Source: Strigamia acuminata (Eukaryota; Arthropoda; Chilopoda; Geophilomorpha; Linotaeniidae). From it: a stretch of DNA of 64,000 nt. The stretch lies in assembly GCA_949358305.1 (NCBI GenBank), contig OX442315.1, forward strand, positions 23,586,427 to 23,650,426. The letters are read 5' to 3'. Positions 9,722-22,590 of the stretch are shown here, piece after piece; position 1 is the first letter of the stretch, and every line of letters starts with the position of its first letter. A program made the position numbers and the translations under genes. A model generated the notes under the pieces. It saw only the letters and a list, made by a program, of their open reading frames with translations, did no database searches and was not told the origin of the DNA.

Positions 9722-11933
9722 AATTTTGAAATCTATTTATACTTTTAATACAATTCTGTTTTAAATCTTATTTTTTTTGTCCAATCTCACATTTAAGTGC
9801 TGTGCGCTAAAATCAACAGATACAGTTAAAATAAATACTCTTTTGCTTATTAAAGTAATATTATCTTTTCGTTATGAGCACATTTTTTTTTTACTGATAA
9901 CTTAAATTTTTAATAATTTGCTGTCTATGTCAGCTGGATGTTAAATCATGAGTAGAATCAATGTAAAATGAGTTGAAAATGCAATCCATTTCTCAGGCAA
10001 TGCTGAAAGGTCAACACTTTTGCTGTAAACAGGAAGTGGATTTGGTGCGATGCATTTTGGGACGGATGTAGGCAATAACAGTAGCATCTGAAACACGTCT
10101 CTTGAAATGTGCAGTCGTCAAAATTTTCGAGGGTGTTTGTTTCGGATTGAACAACATTTATTTACGAAAATGCACCCTGGAAACAATGTCATTACACATC
10201 CAAGCACTGAATAAAATCAACTTTGTTTGTTGGCACTGCGCATGCTATTTACCGTTCAATCGGTCAGCTTGAAAGACTTGAGGAGAATAAAGCGTAAAGC
10301 TGTGAATGCCAGAAGCGGATGATGTCACGTGAGTTTGTGGTTTGCTTTGTTTAACTGCATCAATGAGTCGGACAATGAAAGCCTCCAAGAGACTTCTAAC
10401 CAGCTTGTCGAAGCCTTTCAACTGACCAATACAATATTAATAATGCTATTTCTGATTGTAATACTGATAAAAAAAATTTAATAACAATAATTCATTTTTT
10501 TTGTAATTTTTGGCACAAATAACTGAAAATTTTTTTTCGGTCAATGTTATTACTTTTGTCACGTGCTGTCAATATTTGATGAACTGAGTTCGGGTTTTTT
10601 GATGATTTAAGCACTTGGGCAATTGTCAGTAGAGCCCAGAATAAACACTTGAGGTTATTGCAATTCTTGTGATATGTTCGGTCTCATAACACACAGCAAA
10701 CTTCTCATTTACTAAATTGTGTTATGAAGATCCATGCTCCACGGAAAATAAATAAATGAAAATAATAAAGACGATATGTTTTCTTTTCTTTGCAGTTTCT
10801 TAGTTTGCACTTTACTGTAGTTTCTTTGTGTTAGATCTCCTACAATAGTACATGGGCGGGCTCTTGAACACATCACTTCGAATCTCTTACGTACGAATCC
10901 ACTCCCAGGGGTGTTTTTTCAAAAACCCTCGCTAACCTCCCGGTAGGCTCGAGCTAGTTTTCCCATCTCACATGTTAAATTAGATTTATTCCCTTGGTAT
11001 TCATTTTGAGCTTTATCTGTTGCAATCCAGTACACAATCTATGTCCACTTCTTACATGGAGCTACAATTCTCAGGAATTGAATACGCCTTTACGAGTGTG
11101 ATTAATGCCGTTTGTTTAGCTCAATTATTGCTTAATTTGTAGTTTAATTAATTGGTGTGATCACATGAGTGGTGCACAACGCCATTTTGAAGTTAATTGC
11201 ACTACAGAAGCGGATATTTTTTCATCAAGGGGTCGTAAAGGAGGTTTTAATCTGGGGTTTTTATGTTTAGTTTAAGAGGTTTGGATGGTCGTTTCTTTTT
11301 TTCTTAAAGGAAACAATTTCGAAGATGATATTGCTGTAATTTATTTTTTAGCATTGGGATGACGCATAATTTTTTATTTAAATTTGCAATACTTGTAGGC
11401 TGTTTTTTCTTCAAAAGTATTTTTTATTATTATTATTTTTTTTAATGTGTTGGGGTAAGTGAAGAAAAGTAACAGTAAATTGATAGCTGAGAAATTTTGG
11501 ACCACGGGCTGTATGTTTAAACATGTGTGCAATGATGAGAATCCCGCAGATTTGAAGCAGACTGTTGAGATCGTTTAGGAATGTCGGGTCTGTTAGTTGC
11601 CAAGGCAACCCTCTTCCAATGTAACTGAACTGTCCCAAAGGGACAAGTTGCGACTCAAGCAGTAACACTGACTTCACATTGATTGGCTTGTTGAGAGTTG
11701 TGGTGTGAAAGTTACGTTACCGATTATTGATGTGCTAACAAAAGTTGTTTGATTTACATTTGACTTGCACGTTCTACAACCTGAAGTTGGATTCAAACAT
11801 TTAAATGGTTGAACATGGATTAGATTTCGCCCTGGGGAATTTGCCAAAGAAATAAAAACGAAATACGGGGCCAACTAAGCAGATAGGAATAAATATAACA
11901 ATACAGGGCACAGGTTCAACTACGGTTCGCGCC
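9722..11933. other. Noncoding, nothing recognised
   Basis: No gene or RNA is supported. Confidence 0.4.
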
Positions 11934-12150
11934 CAGACGATTTTCTAATTTGGAATTTAGCAATATTAAGCCTAATACTAGGCCTAATAATGGTAAAATA
12001 AAGTGAACAAACAACAATAAACTCATTATTAAAAGTAATTTACAGCGGAGTACTAAAATATTTTTATTTATTTACCTTATTTATAGCATTATTAGGCCTA
12101 GTATTAGGCTTAATACTGCTAAATAATAACTGGAATTAGAAAATCGTCTG
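11934..12150. mobile_element. 217-bp inverted-repeat MITE
   Basis: The ends are CAGACGATTTTCTAATT and its reverse complement. Further in, both arms contain TATTAAGCCTAATACTAGGC in inverted orientation, so the element folds into a long hairpin. No clear target duplication is visible. The superfamily is unassigned. Confidence 0.7.
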
Positions 12151-13371
12151 AACAGAATAGGATGCGCAGTATGAATTTAGTATCAAGATATCGGGTAAAC
12201 TGGAAAGACTTCACTTGGCCGCCTTTGTTGCAATATTGGCGTAGGCCTATAGCGAGAAATCTGTATGCAGTGTTGTATCGGTACTCGATAAGAAGTAATT
12301 ATTTTTGTTATATTTTTTTGGCAAATAACAAATTGGTTATTTCAACATACACATGAAATAGTCAAAGAATAGAATCATTATTCATTTTCATAGATTTTTA
12401 GAAATTTTTTTGTCTTGGGGTAAAAAAAAAAACACCAGGCAAGCTTCAAATAAAAGAAAATGCAGTGGAGTAGAAATGAGCAATAAAAATCGAAGGGCAA
12501 TCCATACAACCAAACAATCAAACAAATAAAAACAGCACTAAAAATAGAACAGCGATAACGAATTCATTTATGAACTAGACTTTTAGTTCACATCTTTTCT
12601 ATCTCAATATAATATGGGATTTTTAGTGGTTAAAATTTATTGTAAACATATGGAAGGTTGGCAATACTCTTGTTATTTGGTAAGAGATTTATTCATTCAT
12701 GTCTTTTAATGAGATAATGATATTGTAGAAGAACTCGGTTATATCAAAAGATTCCATTTAATCGGTGCGTTTAATTTGTGTCATCAGTATGTTCCACAAT
12801 TAAGAATAAACAGTAATTTCATGCTCTATTTATTACAAATTACTATTAATAATTATCTAAATGAGTAACTATTCAAATCTCGCAGTAATTTACTGTAATT
12901 ACAGATAAATGGGCAAAACAAACATTGAGAAACCAAAATAAACTACTACAGGACTAAAATAATACTCAGGAAAAATATAAATAAATTTCTGTAAAATAGT
13001 CATGTTACTTTGATTGAGAATTCATGGTTTTAGATCGACGAAAAAATATATATGAAATGACTTTTGTAGGTTTTCTCTCCTCTCCCCCTTTTATTTCATG
13101 TCGTTGCGGTGATAAGTGATGTATTGGAAAAATACTGGATCTTGGTGGTTGAAAGTGCTTTTTAGTTTTTTGGAAATGTGATCACACTTTCATTTGTGAC
13201 AAGACAAGTGGAAGAGCCATTAAAGAACAGTCAAGAACCACACATCTAATTCACTACCATTAGTGGGGATGACTTATGTTTGATTTGGTATCATGACAAA
13301 TTTTCTGCCTTAGCTTGTAAATGTACTATTGAAAATGGCTGGCAAAAACACGCAGTCTACAGATAGAAATT
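12151..13371. other. Noncoding, nothing recognised
   Basis: AT-rich sequence without supported features. Confidence 0.4.
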
Positions 13372-13440
13372 CAGGACTGGGAATCGAACGTGACGTGTCT
13401 AGTTTGACGGACAGGTGCACTAATTACTACCGTAGCCAGG
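13372..13440 (-). repeat. tRNA-like sequence, probably a SINE head or tRNA pseudogene
   Basis: On the minus strand a stretch of about 70 nt has tRNA layout: a D-arm-like AATTAGTGCACC, an anticodon-arm-like CCTGTCCGTCAAACTAG (possible GTC anticodon), and a good B box GTTCGATTCC followed by CAGTCCTG. The acceptor stem does not pair well, so a functional tRNA is unlikely. Sequence downstream on the minus strand (to about 13250) could be the SINE body. Confidence 0.45.
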
Positions 13441-16400
13441 ACTCAATTAAACCACAGGGAGCTCGCATTTAAGAGCCACAAGAAATGACATGTCGCCTCC
13501 ATCCGGAGAGAAGACAGTGCCAGTGTAATAATGAAAAGTCGGTGGTAAGTTTGTGCGGTTTAAGTGATTTTTCGCGTCCTTTGAACAGTTCTCTGCCGTC
13601 TTGCACGTCAATCAAATATGATGTGTGGCAGGCATAAATGTGTGACAAAAAGTGGAATAAAATTGTTGAATTTTTCTTTAAAAAAACGTGCAAACATACA
13701 CGTTTGAAGCAAACTTGCGATCAGTTCAGTTTAAAACTGTGCCTAGTTTGAAGTGTCGACTTATTTTCTATAGTTTGTAATTAGGTAAACAAAAACATAC
13801 ACATGGGTAGTGGGTGGGGCAACCAATAGTGACAATCTGTGATAATGGATGTTTGGTCATGGTCACAGGTGTGCAAGACGCAGATTAATTATTTTATTCT
13901 GTGGAAGAGATTGTCGTTCTAGCTAATGGATTGGATACCGGCAATCATATTGATTTATAGGAATTTTGTCTGTGTTTGGGATGAGTCGGTCTCATCAGTT
14001 CAATTTAAGAGCCGGGAAAACGTTTCAGGTAATAAGGAATGAAGAAAGTTCGACGCATATACGGGCGTGTAATTAATCATGTGTTTTTGACTGAGGAATC
14101 TCATTATGGTTGCACGTTTACTTCGGAGAATATGTCAAGTTGCCTTCAACTCATAGCTTGATTTATTTTTTGACTTAAAATAATTGAGTTTTTTGGGAGT
14201 AGGAGGAATTCGTAATCCCAATATAGTATATGATGATGCTATTTTTATCTTGAAGTCATTGACCTTTTTTGAAGCGAGTTTTGTATCATTCACAAGAAAA
14301 TGATATTCAAGCCATAAAAAATTTTGTTTTGAAGTTTAGAACTTTGGAATAACTTTAGTTTTAATGAGGTTAGTTCCCATAGAACGCTTCAAGGGTGGGC
14401 ATTATCTGTCCGATGTAAATGTAAACATCTTGTATTTTTATTGCAAAGTAATTAACTGTGAGGTCAGGTGGTTTAGAGAGACTTGTTTATCTTAGTCATT
14501 ACTGTTTCTACTGAAAGTGGGTTAAGGGCGACAGAACAAGTAAGTATTGCCAATTTAATGGTGCATTCTTATCTAGTTTTGAAAGTTGTAAACATGTTAA
14601 TTTAAATGCTGGTTAGCTGGGATTATGTGATAAGGGAAGGTAAATTGATAACTTGACAACAAGGGAGGATAATCATTTGACAGATAACTATCGCTGGCGG
14701 CAGTCATTTTCCATTGCCATTTCGTTTGTAGAGCAACTGATTTGGTTTTATTAAAGCGAAACAATCGAACTATAATGGAACGATTTTGCGATTGTGTGGA
14801 AGCAATTATCCCGTGAGTAATCGAACAATCTTACCAGCCGACTAAAAATGAGTTTTTGTGCTGAGCATTTGATTTTAATCAAATTGTACTTTACGTGTTT
14901 TGACTGACAATTTGAAAAGAGAAAAAAAAGTCTTATTTTTCACTTAAACAAGCTGCGTTGTATGAAAATGTTTATCACATGTCACTGGCTGTCACAGTTA
15001 TTTTGCACTTGTGACAGTGATTAAGTAGTCGCTTGTTAATGCGCACAAATTGCAAATGTGGTGATTAGTGGAAGCGATTTGTTTCACGTAATTTTGCAGG
15101 AGTTATTTGCTTATTTCTTTGTTTCGCTAGCACAACAGATGACTGTGATGCCAGTGCCAGCAGATGTTTTCTGTTTATTTGTGCAATGTTTCTCATTAGA
15201 TTTAAAGCGTGATTACTGTCAGTCGACACGCTACTAGAAGAGGAAGCAGTTTGCACTTTTCATCAAGACGAAATTAAATTTAGATTTATTAAAACCCTTT
15301 AATTTTTGATGCATCCGCAAAAATTTAAATAAAGCAATAGGAAGGATTTTGGAACTTAATCCTCGAGGAAATGAAAGTAGAAACTTTGAGGATTTCTTTT
15401 TATGGGCGTAGCAGTTTATAAACTTAAATTGCGTAAAAAAATAATGTAATGAATATTAAATGTTGGCGTAGAACTTAAGACGAGCGTCAAAATAGACAGT
15501 AACATTGGTGTTATATTTCTATGGTGGCTTTTGTCGCATTTAATTAAAAACGTAAAAAGTTGTTATATAATTAACTTCAGAAGCAATTGCTTCTTCTGGA
15601 GTTATTGGATGAGGAGGTCACAGTGGGAGTTAGTGAAATTGATATTTTTTTGATGGAATTTTAGAACATTTGTGAGAGAAAGAGAGAGAGAGGTCACTTG
15701 GGTGTTTTCTATATGTCTGCAAATGGCTTTAATTACATTGCGAGCAGTTGATAGCGGAATATTTACCACTCGATGAAATGGATATGAGAAATTGGTCTTC
15801 TGTTCCCAATTATATGGAAGTTTAAATCGTTTATCTCTTTTAAATGGGAATGGCTGAATGTATTTCAATTTCAACGTCATTCGATCCATTTCATTTCAAA
15901 TTACTTGTACTCCGATTTTTTTTTTTTCGTTTAAAATGTCAATTTTATTTTTTTTTCATTTAAGCTATTCGTATTGGGAGCTTTCAACAATGAAATAAAG
16001 TAAACCAAAAATTAAATAGACGAAAAATAAAACATTATTAAAATTTTTAAACGGGTTTAGGATTATTTGGATGGAATCCAAAAGGGGGATCTTGACAAAT
16101 AAAAAAAGCTCAAATTTAAAAAATAATAATAATTTTTGTTTAAATTATGGTAAGTCGTAAAATTAAATTTTGAATATTTTAATTTTAATTTTAACTTAAG
16201 GTACACTCGTGGGATTCGCGGATGTATAATTGGATAAACGAGGGGAGCGAGTACGTTCTCAGTTTCCGAGTTTGGGTGCTTGTGTTATTACGCGCTCGCT
16301 GTTTCTATGCGTTTTTTGAAAAATTGGTTTACTGGGCTGTTTGTATTGAACGAAAGCTGTTTTTACTGCCGTCTTACATATGATTTTTTCCCTCCGCCTA

Positions 16401-16967
16401 GTGGTCCTTGAGAAATGAATAATGACTGGTCTAAAATTTGTTTGATTTGCCGTACTTTACCCGAGTTTTTACTTTTTAATAATAAAAGCAAGAAAAAAAC
16501 AGTTGTTGGGCTAAGAGAACATGTCAGCATTTTCTTCAGTTAGAAAGTTGTAAGCCTAATTGATGTACAGTGTATTCTTTGCTTCGCAAAGTACTCGTAC
16601 ATTTGTAACGAACAAAGGAGCTAGCTGCGTTCTCACAAGACATTTCGACTCTTAACTGATTTGTTTAAACAACTGGAGTAGTAAAACTGGGAAAAAACTT
16701 AAAAATAAAAATAAAAAAATGGAAAGAATGTCTAAGTCTAATTGGGTACAGCAGTTTGCGCTTGAAGGGCAAGTTCAAGCAGGAAAATTTAGAAGTTCGT
16801 AAACAGTGATACTCGTAACCCACAACAGTCCTTGATTGAAGAGGAGTTTGTTGGCACATGTTCCTCTAAATTCCTCTTTTAAATTGATTAAAACAATTTA
16901 TGAGTTCATATTTATTAAATTTTTTTTTAAATTTTAAATTTTTGCATGTAATCAACTACACTGAACA
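13441..16967. other. Noncoding, nothing recognised
   Basis: No supported gene. A slightly GC-richer patch at 16210-16310 has no recognisable content. Confidence 0.4.
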
Positions 16968-17176
16968 CCTTTGTGCGGGTACCCGTTCCAACGGCGAATC
17001 GCGTAAGGGCGAATTTCTAAAATTCGCCGTTGGAAACCTATTTTGACGTTTCCAATGGCGAATTTAATAAAATTCGCCATTGGAAACGTTTTTTGAGTGC
17101 CATTTCTGCTATTTGCCATTGGAAACATATTTTCCTGTTCCAAGGGCGAATGTGGAAAATTTGTTTGAAATATAAA

Positions 17177-17819
17177 ATTCGCCATTGGAAACGCAAAAAC
17201 GTTTCCAATGGCGAATACGTGTAGGTTGAAATTCGCCGTTGGAAACGCAAAAACGTTTCCAATGGCGAATACGTGTAGGTTGAAATTCGCCGTTGGAAAC
17301 GCAAAAACGTTTCCAATGGCGAATACGTGTAGGTTGAAATTCGCCGTTGGAAACGCAAAAACGTTCCCAATGGCGAATACGTGTACGGTAGGTTGAAATT
17401 CGCCGTTGGAAACGCAAAAACGTTTCCAATGGCGAATACGTGTAGGTTGAAATTCGCCGTTGGAAACGCAAAAACGTTCCCAATGGCGAATACGTGTACG
17501 GTAGGTTGAAATTCGCCGTTGGAAACGCAAAAACGTTTCCAATGGCGAATACGTGTAGGTTGAAATTCGCCGTTGGAAACGCAAAAACGTTCCCAATGGC
17601 GAATACGTGTAGGTTGAAATTCGCCATTGGAAACGCAAAATCGTTTCCAATGGCGAATACGTGTAGGTTGAAATTCGCCGTTGGAAACGCAAAAACGTTC
17701 CCAATGGCGAATACGTGTAGGTTGAAATTCGTCGTTGGAAACGCAAAAACGTTTCCAATGGCGAATATGTTTAGGTTGAAATTTGCCATTGGAAAGGGTT
17801 TTGCGTTTCTAACGGCGAA
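17177..17819. repeat. Tandem 54-bp hairpin repeats, left arm array (11 spacers)
   Basis: Each unit contains ATTCGCCGTTGGAAACG, a CAAAAA-type loop and CGTTTCCAATGGCGAAT, an almost perfect 17-bp stem, then an ACGTGTAGGTTGA linker. The unit is 54 bp, with two 59-bp variants carrying an extra CGGTA-like insert. Eleven linkers can be counted. Outside the array (16990-17176) are looser relatives of the same GGCGAAT motif. Confidence 0.92.
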
Positions 17820-18256
17820 TTGAAATTGAACGCGCCTAGTGTGTATTTAAAGTGCTTGTGAGTCTCGAGCGAACGATTTGGTTTGTTTAATTCAAAGTGA
17901 TCTTTATTTGTAACTCTAACTGGACGGAATTTCGTTGAAATTTAGCAAATTCCGATGAGATTTTGCAATTTTTTTGTAAATTTTGGTGATTTCCGATGAA
18001 CTTACAGATTTTCGATGAAATTTCGTGATTTTTTCAAAGATTAAACATTTTCATCATGTTTTTAAGAAAAGAACAAATAAACAAATCAATCAATCAATCA
18101 ATATCAAAATAATTCCGCCAATTCTTGTAACCAATCATTTCATTTTATTCTATCTAACAACATTGATAAAATTAACGCCATATTGGAAGAGTTATTCTGA
18201 TTTTGATCAATTGATTGATCGTGTTGTTATTAGGAGGGAAAAATAAGGCACGAGTA

Positions 18257-18461
18257 GCTGCATTCAAAAATTAAAATATTTTGTGGTTTATTTCAATTAA
18301 AAAAAAAGTGACATCATCTCCAGTCCTATTTATTAAATTAAACTATATTAATAATTTATTCAAAACTGTAAGTATATATTTATTATAATTATTTAAAAAA
18401 ATCAAAATTTAAACTTAAAATACACTTAAACTAAAATTGTATTTTTAGTTTTGAATGCAGC
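18257..18461. mobile_element. TA-type MITE, family A copy 2 (left foldback arm)
   Basis: TA-flanked (18255-18256, 18462-18463) with GCTGCATTCA ends, 205 bp. Its mirror copy occurs in the other arm, so it was present before the arms formed the palindrome. Confidence 0.75.
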
Positions 18462-19319
18462 TACTGAATCTCATGTGCAGTGTGTTTTTATTTATATCAC
18501 TTTTTACTACAAAGGGGTGGCCAACAACGGCTTGGGGCATTTTCCACATGTCCACTAACGAGGTCACAGAAGCAAGGTTTGATTTAGCAACAAAAATTAT
18601 ATTTTAACTGATTGTTGATTTGTTTATTCATTTTTGTTGTTTTTTTCTTATTAATATTCCGAAAACATTTAACACTTCCAAGAAACAATTAAAACATTAA
18701 TTATTCTTTTTTTTGAAAACTTATATTTTAAAGTCTAAAAATATATCTTTTTGTTTCATTTCTTCTGGTAGAACTTACTGATGCTATCTAATGTGTCCCT
18801 TCGGTGGTTTTGTGATGTGTTATATGCATTTGTTGAAATGTCAAAAGATGGCAGCCATTGAGTTGGTGAGGAACAACTAAGAACAACTAGAGTCTTTTAT
18901 TACTCTCTTAAAACAAGGAGGGTCAAGTCACCCAGAGGGGGGTGACTACTTCATACACAGATGTGGAGGAATAAAAATGAGCGGAACACTCCACTATCCT
19001 ATTGGTTATCCCTCCCCACCCCAACCTAGGGTCAATTTTGACCTCCAAAAGTGTTTTTATTTTTTTTTCTCAAAAACTATTGGAATTTTTATTCTGAAAT
19101 TTCATGTATTTTCATTTAACATCATAACAAACAATAAAAAAATTAATAGATTTAAAAATCGCAATAATGGAAGCAGAAATGCAAACCAAAAAATGCTCTT
19201 TTCTATCTCGAAATGAGATTTGTAAATTTTTAAACCAGTCTCATTCGACTGGAAATCAAAATCTCCACCTGCCTGCGTATTTTAGTTTTCGATTTGGTCA
19301 AGAAAAAGTACCATTATGA

Positions 19320-19690
19320 TCCACCAAAGTCGGTGACCACATGGCAAATTTGGTGGGAAATTTGAAAAAGACTGATTTTTAAAACTCAACAATTTTAATG
19401 TTTAAATAAGATTTCCTAAGTGTAATTTGGCGCTAAAAACGATGGCGTCGTTAGTTTTTTAATTAAATTTAGTTAAAAGGGAGAAAACAGCAAATTACGG
19501 CAAAATAATAAGTAAACCGGAGCGCCACCTGGCGGAAGCCGTGACCGAAACGTAATGTAATGTAATGAAAATGGACAACTGGGTGGAAAATTTTAAAAAA
19601 AAATATTTTAAAAAAATAACCGAAATGATCAAAGAAAAGTGTAGAAGGGGTTTAGAAACCTAATATGTAATGCTTCCCTGCATTACAAAT
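19320..19690 (+). mobile_element. Helentron-like fragment in the left foldback arm, including its 3' end
   Basis: The segment 19330-19560 aligns by eye with 9170-9395 of copy 1. After a diverged stretch, the family 3' end (TTAGAAACCTAATATGTAA and the GCATTACA hairpin) appears at 19650-19690. The 5' end is missing. It contains the CTCF-like motif at 19521-19535. Confidence 0.7.
19521..19535 (-). promoter_or_regulatory. CTCF-like motif in left foldback arm
   Basis: The minus strand reads CCGCCAGGTGGCGCT. The matching place in the right arm (20375-20389) reads CCGCCAGGTGGAGCT, with one base changed in the core. Confidence 0.3.
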
Positions 19691-19724
19691 GTTTACTTGT
19701 TTACTGCCAACTTATCACCGCCAA

Positions 19725-20282
19725 AATAATACACTAAATCCTAAAACCGTCAATTTTTTTTCTATTATTTGCTGTTCTTTCCTATTTTTTTTGGTAATTT
19801 TTGATGATTTTCTGTTATTTTCTGTTATTTTCGGTAATTTTTTGTTGTTATTTGGTGTTACTTTAGGTTATTTTGATAATTTTCAGCTATTTTTTTTTTT
19901 TAATTTTTTTTAAATTTTTGGTTGCTGGTATTTTGGATTATTTGCTGTGATTTTCTATTTTTCGGGTAATTTTTTTTAAATTTTGGTTGCTGGTATTTTG
20001 GATTATTTGCTGTGATTTTCTATTTTTCGGGTAATTTTCACTAAAAACCATGGTGAAATCGCAAATCGGTGTTGGAATTTCTGTTCTTGTTTGTCGTTGA
20101 TGACGTAAAAATAATGTCACATAGTGGCGGTATCTATAAACTTTGGAAAATCGTAATGGCGGAACAATTACTGCTCGGTTCGAATTTCAACAGTGGTTTT
20201 AAACAATATCACGTAAGTTATTCATTTAAAACCGGTACATAACCGTTTTTAAGGCTATTTCAAAGCTATGAGAGAAATTTTT
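19725..20282 (-). mobile_element. Fragment of the TTAA element in the foldback centre
   Basis: Reverse-complement similarity to 5835-6330 of the TTAA element covers the terminal TTTCTCTCA region, the GCTCGGTTCGAATTTxAAC segment, the ACGTCATCGACGACAAAC region and the CAGCAAATAA-type repeats. The outer terminus and the other half are missing. Confidence 0.72.
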
Positions 20283-20339
20283 TATTTCGGTTAGTTTTTT
20301 AAAATATATTTTTTTAAAATTTTCCACCCAGTTGTCCAT

Positions 20340-20600
20340 TTTCATTACATTACATTACGTTTCGGTCACGGCTTCCGCCAGGTGGAGCTCCGGTTTACTT
20401 ATTATTTTGCCGTAATTTGCTGTTTTCTCCCTTTTAACTACATTTAATTAAAAAACTAACGACGCCATCGTTTTCAGCAGCAAATTACACTTAGGAAATC
20501 TTATTTAAACATTAAAATTGTTGAGTTTTAAAAATCAGTCTTTTTCAAATTTCCCACCAAATTTGCCATGTGGTCACCGACTTTGGTGGATCGTAATGGT
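20340..20600 (-). mobile_element. Helentron-like fragment in the right foldback arm
   Basis: Inverted copy of 19320-19590. The family 3' end is absent here; the sequence changes to the TTAA-element fragment at about 20283. Confidence 0.7.
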
Positions 20601-21210
20601 ACTTTTTCTTGACCAAATCGAAAAGTAAAATACGCAGGCAGGTGGAGATTTTGATTTCCAGTCGAATGAGACAAATCTCATTTCGAGATAGAAAAGAGCA
20701 TTTTTTAGTTTGCATTTCTGCTTCCATTATTGCGATTTTTAAATCTATTAATTTTTTTATTGTTTGTTATGATGTTAAATGAAAATACATGAAATTTCAG
20801 AATAAAAATTCCAATAGTTTTTGAGAAAAAAAAATAAAAATACTTTTGGAGGTCAAAATTGACCCTAGGTTGGGGTGGGGAGGGATAACCAAGAGGATAG
20901 CACCAGTAACTTCTACCAGAAGAAATGAAACAAAAAGATATATTTTTAGACTTTAAAATATAAGTTTTCAAAAAAAAGAATAATTAATGTTTTAATTGTT
21001 TCTTGGAAGTGTTAAATGTTTTCGGAATATTAATAAGAAAAAAACAACAAAAATGAATAAACAAATCAACAATCAGTTAAAATATAATTTTTGTTGCTAA
21101 ATCAAACCTTGCTTCTGTGACCTCGTTAGTGGACATGTGGAAAATGCCCCAAGCCGTTGTTGGCCACCCCTTTGTAGTAAAAAGTAATATACTGCACATG
21201 AGATTCAGTA

Positions 21211-21414
21211 GCTGCATTCAAAACTAAAAATACAATTTTAGTTTAAGTGTATTTTAAGTTTAAATTTTGATTTTTTTAAATAATTATAATAAATATATAC
21301 TTACAGTTATGAATAAATTATTAATATAGTTTAATTTAATAAATAGGACTGGAGATGATGTCACTTTTTTTTAATTGAAGTAAACCACAAAATATTTTAA
21401 TTTTTGAATGCAGC
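21211..21414. mobile_element. TA-type MITE, family A copy 3 (right foldback arm)
   Basis: Mirror copy of 18257-18461, TA-flanked at 21209-21210 and 21415-21416, 204 bp. Confidence 0.75.
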
Positions 21415-21601
21415 TACTCGTGCCTTATTTTTCCCTCCTAATAACAACACAATCAATCAATTGATCAAAATCAGAATAACTCTTCCAATATAGCGTTAAT
21501 TTTATCAATGTTGTTAGATGTTGTTTGATATTGATTGATTGATTGATTTGTTTATTTGTTCTTTTCTTAAAAACATGATGAAAACGTTTAATCTTTGAAA
21601 A

Positions 21602-21711
21602 AATCACGAAATTTTATTGAAAATCGGTAAAGTTCATCGGAAATCACCAAAATTTTCAAAAATTGCAAAATCTCATCGGAATTTGCTAAATTTCAACGAA
21701 ATTCCGTCCAA
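21602..21711. repeat. About 108-bp direct repeat, copy 1 (right arm only)
   Basis: Near-identical to 22017-22124. The corresponding left arm segment (about 17924-18031) is single copy. Confidence 0.85.
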
Positions 21712-22016
21712 AACTTTTCTCAATAACTTCAATATTTGTGGTCCTGTTTTAACTATAAAAACATCATGTGTATATTAACCAATCGATTTCACCTGAGTTT
21801 ATATACAATTTGACATAGAAATGAACCAAATACACTTGAAATTGGTCATTTTCATCCAATGAACCCACCTATTTTAGTGATCCTTCACCTTGCAAGTTCA
21901 CAAACATTTAAAACACTTAAAAAACAGCATTCTTTAAATAGTTTTCGATGAAATTTAGTGATTTTTGAATGAATTTGTATAAAAATTCGCGTTTTCCGAA
22001 TAGTTTTCGATGAAAA

Positions 22017-22124
22017 TCACGAAATTTCATCGAAAATCGGTAAAGTTCATCGGAAATCACCAAAATTTTCAAAAATTGCAAAATCTCATCGGAATTTGCT
22101 AAATTTCAACGAAATTCCGTCCAG
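22017..22124. repeat. About 108-bp direct repeat, copy 2 (right arm only)
   Basis: Second copy of 21602-21711; about 305 bp of sequence not matched in the left arm lies between the copies. Confidence 0.85.
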
Positions 22125-22222
22125 TTAGAGTTACAAATAAAGGTCACTTTGAATTAAACAAACCAAATCGTTCGCTCGAGACTCACAAGCACTTTAAATA
22201 CACACTAGGCGCGTTCAATTTC

Positions 22223-22590
22223 AATTCGCCGTTGGAAACGCAAAACCCTTTCCAATGGCAAATTTCAACCTACACGTATTCGCCATTGGAAACGTTTTTG
22301 CGTTTCCAACGGCGAATTTCAACCTACACGTATTCGCCATTGGAAACGTTTTTGCGTTTCCAACGGCGAATTTCAATCTACACGTATTCGCCATTGGGAA
22401 CGTTTTTGCGTTTCCAACGGCGAATTTCAACCTACACGTATTCGCCATTGAAAACGTTTTTGCGTTTCCAACGGCGAATTTCAATCTACACCTATTCGCC
22501 ATTAGACACGTTTTTGCGTTTCCAACGGCGAATTTCAACACGCACATATTCGCCATTGGAAACGTTTCTGCGTTTCCAATGGCGAATCGG
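22223..22590. repeat. Tandem 54-bp hairpin repeats, right arm array (6 spacers)
   Basis: Same hairpin unit as 17177-17819 in inverted orientation. Only six linkers are present and they are more varied than on the left. Looser GGCGAAT-type hairpins continue to the terminus. Confidence 0.9.

Noticed and set aside
17177-17819. CRISPR-like appearance of regularly spaced palindromic repeats
   Set aside because: The linkers are the same sequence in every unit rather than unique spacers, the array is mirrored in the other arm of a transposon, and the host is eukaryotic.
16952-17823. Long ORFs on both strands over the 54-bp repeats (up to 268 codons)
   Set aside because: They are periodic translations of the hairpin array (54 bp is a multiple of 3) and occur in several frames on both strands; same for 22221-22678.
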